DNA of 64,000 nt from Opeltia flavorubescens (taxonomy: Eukaryota; Ascomycota; Lecanoromycetes; Teloschistales; Teloschistaceae). Below the pieces are notes generated by a model that was not told the DNA's origin, ran no database searches, and saw only the letters and a list, made by a program, of their open reading frames with translations. The translations under genes were made by a program, and so were the position numbers. The stretch is taken from the NCBI GenBank assembly GCA_000442125.1, contig KE546967.1:124001-188000 (forward strand), written 5' to 3'. The stretch's first letter is position 1, and every line of letters begins with the position of its first letter. Below are positions 34,736 to 46,052 of this stretch, piece by piece.

Positions 34736-36353
34736 TTGTTAGGATGAAACACACAATGAAATCACGCGGAGGGGATGGACTGGGTAGATAGCGATGGGCT
34801 CACAGAAAGCAGAGGGCGAGTCGAATTTTGGGCATTTATACTGGTAGTTAGGTGTACAAGCGAAACTTTGGTTTCGGTATTATGTGGATGAAGGGAGATT
34901 GGGAAGTATTTAGCTTGCAATGAAGACTATCATATATATGATGCAGAATACCTCAATTTTAATGAAGACACAGTTTTTCTCGGCATCATGAATAAAAATA
35001 ACTCATCTTCAAGAAATATCCCATACACAAATCTAATCTTTGCCTTTGTAACACTACAAGTTATGCCAGTCATAAAAGCTGAGGCTTAGTATTCTGCACA
35101 TTATTGTATGAGTGTGTCACACACCATATGAATCGTTCTTCAATCATTTCTTTCTCTTTCATCGGCGATTGATGAATGAATGAATAGCTTGAGATAGATA
35201 TTTTAAAGTCATGAAAATTATCCCTTCAGTTGAAGAGTAGAGACAACGAATAAGAAAGTAAGAAAAGTAATAAAGGACCATAATCCATACCATACCATTC
35301 CCTCACTCACATATACTTATCAACCAGTTCCTCCTCCAAGTTTTAAACCCCTCTCCCCCCGCCTTTCCGCCCCTTTGAAAAAAGAAAAAAAAAAGAAAAA
35401 GAAAAAGCTCACACCGGCGCCATACCTACCTCTTTTTGACACTTTCCATGAAAGAAAGTTGGTTGAAAAGATGATTGAAGGAACAAAATACACATTATGT
35501 AAAATTTCCCATTACCCTTCCTTATACTCCTCTTTCCCCCCCCCCTGCCCTTTCCCCCAAAAAAAAATCCACCCCCAATCTTCCTCTCAATACAAAGGGC
35601 AGTAAAAAGTAAAGGGTAAAAGTAAAAAAACACCCACGTCTAACAACATTCAAACCGAGAGGGCGGGACGGCATGGTCAACCAAAAAAAAAATGAAAACT
35701 CTCCACTTAAATCCCATCCACCAGACACTCAAACAAGAGAAACCAAAGGAGGCCAAGCCAAAAAGGTAAACTAACTCATTATCCTATTTTCCTATTCTCT
35801 AAACTCCAGCTCCCTATGCTACACCACCCCTCAATCAGCGAAGAGACCAGACACCACGTACACAATTTCATTCAATAACCCCAGCACAAATACAAATGCC
35901 AGACAATGAGTCACTACTTCCACAATACCCATACACAACCTAGTACACCGCCCCCTTTGTTCCCTCTCGCTGACTAGTCCACAAATCTCATCACCATTAC
36001 CATAAACTCCATCATTGGAAAAGCGCCGGCGCTTGATTCAAGTACTCAAGGTACAAAAAGCGTGGATGCAAAACAATAGGAAAAATCCTTTCGGGGGAGG
36101 AAAAAAAAAGGACAAGGAACACGAATAGCAAGCAGCACAGCGCCCTTCCTTGTGATTTTTGCTCAAAGGAGAAATACTCCTCCACTTCGGTAATCCCTCA
36201 TATCAAAAAGGGATGATTCGAAGTCGGAATAGGAAAGAGTGGCCCTCCGAAAATGTCACACCCTCTCTTCTCTTCCACGTAATTGCTCATATCTTCCTTG
36301 CAATGTGACTTTTTCAATCGTCCGTCATGAAAACGTATCGTGCGTTGCTTCCC
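34736..36353. other. Convergent region with homopurine/homopyrimidine tracts
   Basis: 1.6 kb without a supported gene. Contains A/G tracts (35376-35407), several C-runs and A-runs (35540-35570, 35680-35695) and AT-rich stretches. It probably includes the 3' UTRs of the amine oxidase and the CDK gene. Confidence 0.45.
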
Positions 36354-37847
36354 TTACTGATAAGCAGGCATACCATACCCCCCCGCCGTCATCCCAATCG
36401 GCTGTCCGCCCATCCCCTGCATCCCACCCATCTGTTGCTGCTGCTGAGCCTGTCCCCTCGCCATCCCCCCACCCTGCTGCCCCCTCAACTGCTGCAAATC
36501 CCGAAACCAGACATGACCCAGCGCCTCCTGAGCCGAAATACGCATCTCAGGCCTTAACTGCAGACATCTGCCTAGAAGATCCAACGCGGCAGGGTCAACG
36601 GTTGGTAGGATCATGCGCAAGTCTTGAGTAGCGTAGACATGCCATCCGGATTTGTATTCTGGAAAAGCAGTGATGCCAGGCCAGGAGCGCTCACTGGGTG
36701 TGCCCATGAGGCGGAAGATTTTCTGAAGTTGGTCTTCATTGGTGGTACCTGGGAATAAGGGGCGACCGGTGTACATTTCCGCCATGATACAGCCGGCAGA
36801 CCAGATATCGATGCTCGTATTGTACGTGCGGGAACCGAGTAGGACGTCCGGAGCGCGGTACCAGAGGGTGACAACTTCGTTGGAGAAGGTATTGACTGGG
36901 ATCCCGAACGCTCTCGCGAGGCCGAAATCGGCGAGTTTGAGCTGACCCTTGTTGTTGATGAGGAGGTTCTGGGGTTTTAAATCACGATGCAGGACGCGAT
37001 TTTCGTGGCAAAAGGCAATGCCTTGGAGGAGCTGGTACATGAAGGATTTGATTGTGACGTAGTCGAGCTGGCCACCTTGACCGCGTGAGTCCATGAATTT
37101 TTTGAGGTCCTTGTCCATGTATTCAAAGACAAGCATGAGTTTGTTCTCGGTGTGGATGACGTCGTGGAGGGAGACGATATTTTCGTGCTTGAGCTCTTTC
37201 ATGAGGGAGATTTCGCGGATGGCGGTTGATGGTGTGCCTTCTTCGCTGTCGAGGTGGATTTCTTTGAGGGCGACAAGTTCGCCGGTCTGGCGGTTTCGGC
37301 CCTTGAAGACGGTTGCATAAGTGCCTTCGCCTAGCTATGGATGAGAAAGACGTCAGCAAGTTATAGGGCGGAAGTAAAGAAGGGAAGAGGGAAGTACCTT
37401 CTCCAGCTGTTGGAAGGAGCTGGGATGTCTCTTGTCCATTTTTAGTTCGATCGAACCAGTACTCGTAAAGACAGGTGCGTTGCTTGGTACAGGAACACTT
37501 TGTATGGGGCCGCTTTGCTGCTGCTGCTGAGACGGATGCTGCTGTTGATAAGAAATACTCCGTGTCAAGCTGCTTTGAGGGGTATGAGACGAGCGTTGCT
37601 GTTGATAATAATTCACAGAGGAAATAGGAAGGTTCTGATTTGCTTGGTGGTATTGCGGGGCAGGTTGACGGCCGGAATATTGTTGGAAGATGTCGGATGG
37701 AGCAACGAGCTGGCTGGCGACGTTATTTACAGCCTCGTTATGGAAGCGCCGAAGTTCTGGAGGTATAGGTGTTACAAAGTGAGCAGGGTTAAAGGATTCG
37801 TCGTAGGAGGGAGGGTTTTGTGTTGGATATGGACGGTCCATTTTCAT
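36354..37847 (-). CDS. PHO85: Cyclin-dependent kinase, Pho85/PhoA type, with N-terminal extension
   Basis: Exons 37847-37398 and 37334-36354, with a 63-bp intron (GTACTT...CATAG), encode 476 residues. The kinase starts at [14 protein letters not shown], giving [12 protein letters not shown] across the splice (151 on). Lys174 lies in [18 protein letters not shown] (181-193) is the Pho85/Cdk5-type cyclin-binding helix. HRDLKPQN is at 266-273 and DFG at 286-288, followed by [17 protein letters not shown]. Pho85 kinases with several cyclins control phosphate response, glycogen, morphogenesis and cell cycle. About 135 residues precede the kinase start in the same exon, and are Gln/Pro/Ser-rich ([21 protein letters not shown]). 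Translation may start at 37847 or at the inner ATG. The C-terminal tail is Gln/Gly/Met-rich. Confidence 0.95.
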
Positions 37848-38385
37848 TTCTTGCGAATCAATATAAATAGCAGTTTCGGTAAGGATGCAGCCTGTAAGCG
37901 CCCGTGCCCCGCGGTTCTGGTTGTTGAATGATCGTCAGGAACGTATTGACTCGTTAAATGATGAGTCTTCGATGTGTAAAGTTTTTTTTAATGGATTAAG
38001 AGAGCAGTCATAAAGAATGGCATCATGTATTTGGTGCAGAACATGCGGTGAGGTGGATATATGGTTTTATGGGGAGTCCCTCGTGCCTTCCTTTCCATGT
38101 CCATTGATCATTCCTTCCACAACCCTTCCACAACTCATCTTCAACCGCCGTTTTCTGAGTCATCGTAATCATTCAGAGCAAATCTCAACACCATCAATGG
38201 AGAATTTGTAAACTGTAAGCATGGGCATCCCTTTGTACTGCCATGATCCTAATTCCAACACTTGCTTCCAATCATACAATCATACAAATAAAGAAGCCAC
38301 GAGCAGTGCCGGCTCATTCCTGCGAAACCATCTACCCATCCCTCATACCCCTTTCTAAACCCACTGACTGCCATACCCGATAGTT
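37848..38385. other. Promoter of the CDK gene and 3' region of the FacB-like gene
   Basis: 538 bp between two minus-strand genes. No gene seen; a T8 run occurs near 37983. Confidence 0.45.
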
Positions 38386-41144
38386 TCAAACTCCGTATCG
38401 TTCATCAAACGCCTCCAATCCAAATCCATCATGACTAGGCATTGCAATCCCTCGATATTCACTGCTACTATCATGAATACTCCATTCTTCCCCACTTGTC
38501 AGCTCTTCCTCCGTGAAGCTGAGAACACTCTGTGCTGCTGGTTGACTGCTCATATCCGCCGGCAAATTCCACAGTTCAGCTCCCCAGTCGAATTGCCCTG
38601 TTGAGGGAGAATGTGTAATGCAGCCGCCAAGGTCGTCTGTAGAAGCAAAACCGTTGTCGAAAGGTACCGACAAGGATGAACTCGTAAGGAATCCTGTAGG
38701 TTGAGCAACATTAATTCCTTTTATTGAGTCTCCAGTGCCTGTATTGGGATAACTTGGCGTTGGACTGCCATCATCGCCAAATGACAGATAGTCAAGATTC
38801 GGCACGTCAAGCATACTGGCTGCATTTGTCAAGCTCTGTCTTCTGTCTTTATTGTCGGGCTGCAATCCATTCGGACTAGATATGGCAGGTGCAGCACTCA
38901 ATTGGGTATCACTATGAGCAAATCGACTGGCTTTGAGAGGTGCTGCAGCTCGGCGTTCCACATGATCCTCTTTCTTGATTGTACTAACGCAGCTGGTAGA
39001 GAATCGAGATGCTACCGCTTGAAGCTGCTTGCGGGCTGCCTTTGATTTATTCCGTGGTGCTTCCATGGCGCCGTTGGATGTCTTTCGAAGGGGCGGATTT
39101 GCCTGTACTGCTTGGACCGGCTTTGGCGGCTTATCAATGCTGATCATCGCGCAGGCGACTTTCTTGAATTCGGTTGACCCATATGCTGCCGTTCGGTCAA
39201 GAATCGTCATGATCGAGCAGACCAGCCTTTGACTATCCTGCATCAACTTCCCTTTGCGGTTCAAGTCTAAGCCCTGGAAAAGGAGGCCAAAGCCTGATAG
39301 CAGGAGCAACTCATTCTTATTCAAGCAAAAGGAGAAACTCATTCTACGTTCTTCAAGCAGTTGAATGATTTGTATGGTATGTTTGCTGGCGTTGGCAAGG
39401 GCAACGATGGACGATGAAGCTTTCGCCCCTAAGCTGGAGCCGACAGCTGGGCGGTGGATCAAGGTCCGGATGTACTGGTAAGCCAATGACTTTCCCCTGT
39501 CAGCATTGTCTTCATCGCTATATGAGATGATTACCTACCAGGAATGGTGATCGACTTGCAACAACACTGGTACTGGGCTTATCCTGGATGAAGTGGAGTC
39601 GCAGATGTGTCGGGAGGCTTCGTTGCCACACATCAAGTTCGTCGTTCAACGCACTGATTTTTTGAAGCGACAGGTCATATGAAACCGAAGCTGGATACAT
39701 CTCATCAAGTACCTTGGCCAATATTCGACTACCTTGGAAGAGCGCCAGTGCACTGGAAAGTCTGGTGGATTCTCCAGGCAGTGTCGACTGGAAGCCTTGT
39801 TCGGAAACATTTTCATCATCAATGTCGACCGGATATTCCGTGTGAATATCGTCCTCATTCAGAAGCTTTGGTAAGCCTAGCAATGCAGCGGAAAAGCTAT
39901 TGGGAAATGTAAGTCAATCGTTCCGCAGGAATTGTCGTCTCAGCGTACCAATCCAAAGTATACAGTGTCCAGAAAATCCTTTTCCGAGTCTCTCTTGTCA
40001 ATGCACCAAGGGAAAAACGGTTCTGGCTCTGATGAAGACCAAGACGGAGAGAAAGGCTTATGGCCATTCCCTTGTAATGCAAAAGCTTATTGTAGTCCCC
40101 TTTTGCGATACAGTACAGCTGCGCAAGTACGAGACACTGCAGGGTTGCAAGAGTATTCTCCGCGAGGACGGTCTCGATCGCGTCACGCCATTGCCGTTCG
40201 ATACTTTCCACATTTTGTTTGTTCCACTATCTACAGATTAGCAAGAGGGACGACCAAAGCATGAGAAGTGGTCTTGCCTCTGCGGATAGTGCTGCAATTC
40301 CAAAGACCAGGTTGAGCTGTGCAATACCATGCTGGTCGCCTATCCTTTCAGGATTTGCCATATACTGCGTGTAGAGTTTCAGAAAGGTTGGGCGGTGCAG
40401 GATTGGAAATAGAGGAGCCCATTCTTGGAAGAATATGTTGATCATTTGGTCTGAGACAAGGCGAGGTGGTGCTTTGGTGATAGGTATTTTCGGTGGTGAG
40501 CGATTGGGGGATGATGAACGTGATTTGGAGGCTGCGAAGAAGGCATTGGTCTCGAAATTTGGGCATGGTTTACCACTTTCTTGGACCTTTGATTTGAAAG
40601 TATCTGGGTTGTTTAGTACTCTGATCTTAATTGATAGTGGCACCTGCGTACCAATAAAAGCTCTCCCACTGGACGCCCCCATAAAGTACGAGTCGGCATC
40701 ACCATCAAAAAGGCTGGGTGACTGTTGCACCTCGAAAGTATCTTCTTGTGGAGCTTCATGCTCACTGGAAGGCTTCTTCTCCTCGGTATTTGATGGTGAA
40801 GCTTCACTTGGGGTGGTCCTTGTTGCAGGAGATCTCGAATGGATCCTCGATAAAATATCTATCTTTTCGTCCTTTTCGTCCAGCAAGTCTTTTAATTCCC
40901 TGACTTCTTGCTCCAATGACCGAACTCTCTCTTCCAAGGACTCTGTATAACCTCTGGGGAATGCGCGCCTGCTCAACTTATCACTGGTCTTACATTCGAA
41001 GCCTACATTGGCACATTGGGTACAGCAAGGTGTGACGCCATCACAGCGGATCTTTTTACTGCGACATCGATCGCATGCTTGTGCAATTCTACTTTGAGCG
41101 CTTGTTCCAAGCTTGATGACTTTCATAGGGAGAATACCCGGCAT
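38386..41144 (-). CDS. facB: Zn2Cys6 transcription factor, FacB/Cat8 type (acetate and gluconeogenesis regulator)
   Basis: Four exons, 41144-40278, 40226-39949, 39896-39539 and 39489-38386, encode 868 residues. The N-terminus [15 protein letters not shown] and the zinc cluster C24-X2-C27-X6-C34-X6-C41-X2-C44-X6-C51 are followed by [20 protein letters not shown] and a leucine-heptad coiled coil (about 69-98), the FacB signature. The fungal_trans region ([21 protein letters not shown], then [20 protein letters not shown] and [23 protein letters not shown]) is complete after splicing. FacB activates acetyl-CoA synthase, glyoxylate-cycle and gluconeogenic genes on acetate. Intron 1 (51 bp) has a GC donor: GAG, then GCAAGA, ending GATAG. 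Introns 2 and 3 are 52 and 49 bp. The intron-3 acceptor (GGAAAG) is weak, so that junction could be slightly wrong. The identity rests on remembered family sequence. Confidence 0.88.
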
Positions 41145-42076
41145 GATGACGGTACATCCGGTCGTCCGTGAAGTAATATCAGACGGTTATCGCACCACGA
41201 GAACAATGAAAGAGTGTATGGATGGTAACTGTGACGACAGTATCGCACGTGCGAGTAAGGAGAAAGGCCAGACTTACGTCTTTTGCTGTCTGATGAAGTC
41301 ACAACGTGAGTAATTAAGATGGAAATACCTGGTGCTAGGTGATGTGGGGTAGTCGAGGGGTCGATCATCTCATGGCCTAGAACCAAGACCCGAGGTATTG
41401 GTTGACTGGGAAGCCCCGACGCCAGCTCATGGATGGCGCGCAGCCAAAACAGGCACATTGGTGATGCGGAACATGTGACGGCTGTTGCTGATTGGCAGAT
41501 ATTATCCTATCCACGGGCTTGGGAGCCCTGGAGCACCAAACCGGTGCCCCAAGCAGACCCTGATCTGTTCCAGCTGGCGGGGTCCAAGCACTGCACCATA
41601 AAGCTTCGTACGCTATTCTTCCTATTCATTCCGACTCTTGGTTAATGGCAATCCTCTTAATATCTGCATATGCCAAATCCTGATCGCAGAAGATGTGTAC
41701 AGTCATGCAAATGCCCTCACAATTGGTGCATGCTGGTAGCCGTCAACCCAATCTTAACATGCTCGTGAAGTTTCATGTCGTGGAACATGCGATCGTATCT
41801 TCGCCCTTCTCGTATCCCCGAAGCCTTCGAGAAGCCACGTGAATCGGCATCCGTATCGTCCGGCAGTTATCGGCAAATCAGACATATCGGTAGTCCTGAT
41901 TTTGATTGGAGAGCTGACGAGAGGGTGTCACCAGATATTGGGAGGTTCTATGCGCCACAAGATACCGTTTATCGCCATCTGCTGTGGAACACCACTATTG
42001 TGCATGAGATCGAACAGCATTGAGTCGACTGCTCGCTGTAAATCTTCATGTATTTTCGTCCATATCTCCACAGGGG
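41145..42076. other. Promoter region of the FacB-like gene
   Basis: 932 bp upstream of the FacB-like ATG. Several short frames, none supported. Possible CCCCA/TGGGG-type motifs occur (for example GTGGGG near 41343), but no site can be assigned. Confidence 0.4.
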
Positions 42077-43556
42077 CTAAGAGAAGTCATCGTCCGTGGG
42101 TGGCTCTCCTTTCGATACCGGGATACCAAGATAGTCTTGCACTACTTTTGATTGTAGGAGCTCACTTTTCTACAGGAGACGGTCAGTTCCGCAAACCAAT
42201 GTGAAGGCCAGGCCAGATTCGAATTACCTTAGCTTCGAACTCCTCATAGGCCTGCAGCATCAATTTCTGCTCCAAGTCACGCAGCTTCGTAATTGCCCAA
42301 ACAGGAAGTGTGGTTGTGTCAACCGTTGACGTTGTTGTACTGAGGCTCTCTTTGCTTCTCTCAAGTGCCAGTAGCTGTTCTTCGACACGGTTCTGAAGGG
42401 TTGCGATAGCACGTAAAAGAAAGATCTCCCAGTGCTGTTCCTGTTCTAGTAAACTTCGAAGCTTCGAAACATCTGAAATTTCTTGGTCTTTCCAAAAGAC
42501 CCGCAATTCCTTCTCGCCATCAATTGTCTGTAAAAGACGGAAATCAAGGCCATCCTCTTCGTTGACACATATCAGCCAGACAAAGTCACCTTCCCAGTCT
42601 ATTGCAGCATCTTTCGCAAAGATTTTGAAACCAGGCGCTGATTTTGATACAGCTTTCTTGGCCAGTCTCAAAGGGTCATCATCTGGTATGTCAAGGTCAA
42701 GGAATAATTCTCGAGCCGAAGTCATCGAGTCTTCCAAGAAGCCATACGAGAAGATCATCTCGCACGCGCCTTTCTCATCCCCGTAAGTAATAGTCACCTC
42801 GTCACCTACATTGAGAGTTTTGCCCTTACGGAGAACCAAGACTGCGTTCCCATCAGCATCAGTGTCATACAGTGCTACGGTATCGTTGCCGGAAGCATGA
42901 TTTGCCATGTCAATACAAGGAACCATTGCAGGTCCGGTCCCTGGTAAGTCTAGGGCACGAGATCGATACATAGCGTCTATTTGCTTCCAGTGATCAAAGC
43001 TCAAGCACTGCGGTCCGTCATTCCACCAACATCTTTGGCACCACTCTATCATCGTCGTGGAATCACGCAAGTGAGTAAATTCACGGCCGAGGCTCCTGAG
43101 CTTGGATTCCAATGCTGCCTTAAGGGATGTTCCAGCTAACAAAGCCCTCTCGTCTTCCGACATTTTGGTCGGAAGAGGTATTTCGGGTGTTAAGAACATG
43201 ACATACGCAGTCAATGGATTCGATACCCCGATCTTTTCATATTCCGCAAATGTGCTCTGTGTGACCTGCATGAGAAGGAATATCAAGATGGCTCCTCGTG
43301 CAGTCTGCGCATATTCCCCAACGGCATCGAGGACTTGTTTGAGGTGTGTGTCCGATTTTGCGAAGATCCAAACATTTTCTAGCGAAAGGACTAGCGACGG
43401 AGGTACTTTTAAGAGAGTAGATTCGTCTTCATTGAGATTGATGTTTGCAGTGATGCCTTGGCCCTTCTCATGGGATACGAAACGACCGAAATTGATGCCG
43501 TTACTTTGGACATCATTGAGATGCGCCCATGCTCGTAGAGCGTTTTCTTTCCCCAT
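42077..43556 (-). CDS. SET-domain protein (SETD3/Rubisco-LSMT-like lysine or histidine methyltransferase)
   Basis: Exon 1 is 43556-42228, a 58-bp intron (GTAATT...CTGTAG) follows, and exon 2 is 42169-42077, giving 473 residues. The C-terminal exon (KSELLQSKVVQDYLGIP...DDDFS) replaces a short read-through end and finishes at a natural TAG. The SET domain is split as in this family: an N-terminal part with FGRFVSHEKGQGITA, an inserted helical region (NPLTAYVMFL, MIEWCQRCWW), then VPCIDMANHASGND (the NH motif) and VTITYGDEKGACEMIFSYGFLED, which matches the Y-G-x-K-x-N-x-E-L-L-x-x-Y-G-F pattern. A Rubisco LSMT-like substrate-binding helical domain fills the C-terminal third. Substrates in fungi include ribosomal proteins and translation factors for yeast relatives; none can be assigned here. 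Confidence 0.9.
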
Positions 43557-43861
43557 GCTAGGTTAATGTTTTCATCGATGGTCCCATGAGGTAAAGGATA
43601 ATGCTGCAGAGCCGTCCAGCACAGCTTGGGAAAATATTTGAACCATCCATGACCAATCTCCGCCTAATCTCCGCCGTAAGGCAGGGTCTTCGGGTGCAAT
43701 TACCATGGCATGACCTCACCGATTTATCCTCCCCAAATCAAAATCCACTCCATCAGAGATGCATCAACCAACCCTCCATCCACCACCTCCCTTCCCAATA
43801 CTACACCTCCTAAATCCCACCCTTACCCTCCACCCCCCTTCCACCCCACAAACGAACAACT
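43557..43861. other. Divergent promoter, C-rich on the plus strand
   Basis: 305 bp between the SET-domain gene and the small mitochondrial-type gene. The half next to the latter is a long C/A-rich tract on the coding strand. No gene is seen. Confidence 0.5.
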
Positions 43862-44285
43862 ATGCCCCTCCACCTCCTCCCCCGTTCCATCCCCCGCTCC
43901 ATCCCCTCCTCCAAAACATTCCTCCGCTCCCTCTCCACATCCCTCCCCCACCGCCTCCCCAACTCCCCAGAATGGTCCGGCCGCCAACCCTCCGAACACG
44001 CCACAAACCGAAAAGACGAGCTCGACGTGCAATCCTCCGCTTCAAAGTCTGGCGCTCGAGCGAGAGCGCAGGAAGATGAGCATTCAGGGAGTGGAGCGAC
44101 GAGCGAGAAGGATCCGGGGAACCAGAATGAGAAGGCGAAGAGGGATCATCCCGAGGCGCCGGGGCCGGTTATAGGGATGAATGATGAGAGGGGTGGGGTG
44201 AGTTTCTTTTTTCTCCATTTAGATTTGAGTTGGGTTGTTTTGCGGGTAATGGCTCATTGGTTTACAGAAGGGGCACACGGGGTGA
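43862..44285 (+). CDS. Small mitochondrial-type protein, 117 residues
   Basis: Exons 43862-44197 and 44268-44285, with a 70-bp intron (GTGAGT...TACAG). The second exon adds only KGHTG before the stop. The N-terminus is Arg/Ser/Leu-rich with no acidic residue (MPLHLLPRSIPRSIPSSKTFLRSLSTS), a typical presequence, with RSLST as a possible cleavage region. The rest, with LPNSPEWSGRQPSEHATNRKDELDVQS and PEAPGPVIGMNDERGGKG, looks like an ascomycete family of unknown function that I recognise only loosely. It is hydrophilic and probably disordered, rich in Glu, Lys and Ser. It is divergent from the SET gene and convergent with the YLF2-type GTPase. Confidence 0.78.
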
Positions 44286-44487
44286 AATAGTTGGGGGTTT
44301 GGGATGAGGGAGTGAAGAGCATGGATGTTCGGAGGCATTGGTGGGTGTTCAATAATGGCTCTTATGCGGAAGGATATTTCCGGGAAAAGAAATCTGCATT
44401 GGAGCTTCTAGGGCTCTTCCTTACTTTAGATGTACATGGGGACGCTATTGTTTGCTTCATATTACTCGGTCGGCCGCCAGCAAGTAT

Positions 44488-46052
44488 TTATCTGCCAACT
44501 TTGAAAGACAATATATCATTCTTCCCCACAGCCACAACCTCATCTTCGGAAACCCTCACACCACCTGCACCTTCGACGTACGCCAGCGGTGCATCTCCCA
44601 TGACCTTCCTTGCGCACTCTTTGACTGTGGTCCCTCTCTTGACAAGCACACAATCCCTGAATACAACATTGTTACCCGCAGTCCCAGATCCAAAGCTATG
44701 GATATTCCTGACCGGGAAAACAGGTACCAGACCCAACACGTCCGCCGCGCGTGAAAGCACCTGCACAACACCCGTCGAGCCGAACCGGTACAAAACCATA
44801 TCCTTGAGATTCTCAATCCTCGTCTTCAACTTCTCATCCAGCTCTTTCAGGCCTCCTCCATCTGCTTCACCCGCCTCGAGGAGATCTTCTCTTGTATCCA
44901 CAAACTCACTCCCCTCCGTATACCGCACGAATCCCTGCTTTGCGAGTTTCCGCAGAAAGACCTCTGAGATGGCGGAACAGAGGACGATGGACTGGGGATC
45001 TTGCATTTTCGCGATCTTGGAGATGTTTTTGTCGGCGTCTGGATGGTCGATTTTGTTCAGGGCGAAAACGGTGGGGAATTTCTCGTCGATGAAGGCGTTG
45101 ACGACTGCGGTTATGGTTTCTGAGGACCAGTGTTCGAGGGGTTCTTTGATGGAGAGGCGGGTTAGTGTTCGAGCGATGGTTTGAGAGGTGCTGCCGTAGC
45201 CGGAGAATTGGTTTTGGAGGGTTTCGACAGGGTTTGCTTCTGTGAGATGGATCAGCTATGGCTGTGTGGTAGGAGTGAATGAGCGTACTGGTGGCTACAT
45301 GACGCCGCTTGATGGAACCCCTTGATAGTCTTAGCATTCGAAATTTAGGGATACCAATGGATATTGGTTTCACCATTTCTCAAGCAGGTTGCCTTCTATC
45401 CATCTCGTGATCTCGGATCGCAGCCAGACTATATCCTGGGAAGGGTCGTAGCCTCTAGTAGCCTTTCCTGGCACAAAATGTGTCAGCAACCATTTCATCC
45501 ATCACAATATGGTCCAACGCACCTTCTGCATCTGTTGTCCCGCTCACATCGACGACATGAACTAGGGCGTCGGCATGCCTGAGATCATCTAAGAATTTGT
45601 TCCCTAGTCCTTTGCCCTCATGCGCGCCAGGGACCAAGCCAGCGACATCCAGGAGTTCGATTGGTACAGATCTTCTTCCGTCCACACAAGAGCCATAGTT
45701 CGGTTTGCAGCGGTCAGATAAGCCATGGCGTGCGCAGGCACAAGATATTTGGAGATAGCCTATTGCTCGTTGTGGGTCGATGGTTGTGAAGCTTGACTTG
45801 TAAGCACGATTAGCTGCAGGTTGATGAGCATTGTCTTACGGAAAGTTCCCTACGTGTGTGGTTAGCCGGTGGCTCCCTTCTTCGATTTGGTGAACTCGCC
45901 GACTTTTGAAGAAGCATCGGTCAAGCTACCGATTACGGGTGCTCAGCATGCCTCAACATCCCCAAGAGAAGGCGATTTGCGAACCTGTTGAGCGTTGTCG
46001 ATTTCCCAGAAGAAGGTTTGCCGACTAGACCAATCAAAGGGTCTCGTGGCAT
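44488..46052 (-). CDS. Obg/YchF-related GTPase, YLF2 type
   Basis: Seven exons, 46052-45985, 45925-45900, 45849-45840, 45791-45523, 45467-45374, 45320-45289 and 45239-44488, give 416 residues, near the length of yeast Ylf2. G1 is [12 protein letters not shown] (8-19), G2 lies in FPFTTIDP, G3 is DVAGLVPG (83-90) followed by [26 protein letters not shown], and G4 is NKID. A C-terminal TGS-like domain ends the protein ([24 protein letters not shown]). Family members bind ribosomes or act in stress and translation control; the exact role of Ylf2 is unknown. Every splice keeps the frame and restores family sequence. The third exon is only 10 nt, and intron 2 (50 bp) starts with GC (GCGAGT) rather than GT. 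Introns are 59, 50, 48, 55, 53 and 49 bp. Coding-strand 3' end is G-rich. Confidence 0.9.

Noticed and set aside
34306-34752. Two Pro/Ser-rich antisense frames over the amine oxidase tail
   Set aside because: They are the reverse reading of the purine-rich 3' end and carry no domain. The same explains similar antisense frames at 26286-26756, 43810-44045 and 7123-7377.
35376-35695. A- and C-runs as a retroelement tail
   Set aside because: No coding remnant, target-site duplication or terminal repeat is visible; simple-sequence tracts in a 3' intergenic region explain them.
42183-42227. SET protein ending at the read-through stop 42183
   Set aside because: A GTAATT...CTGTAG intron and a coherent 30-residue last exon with its own stop give a better gene end.
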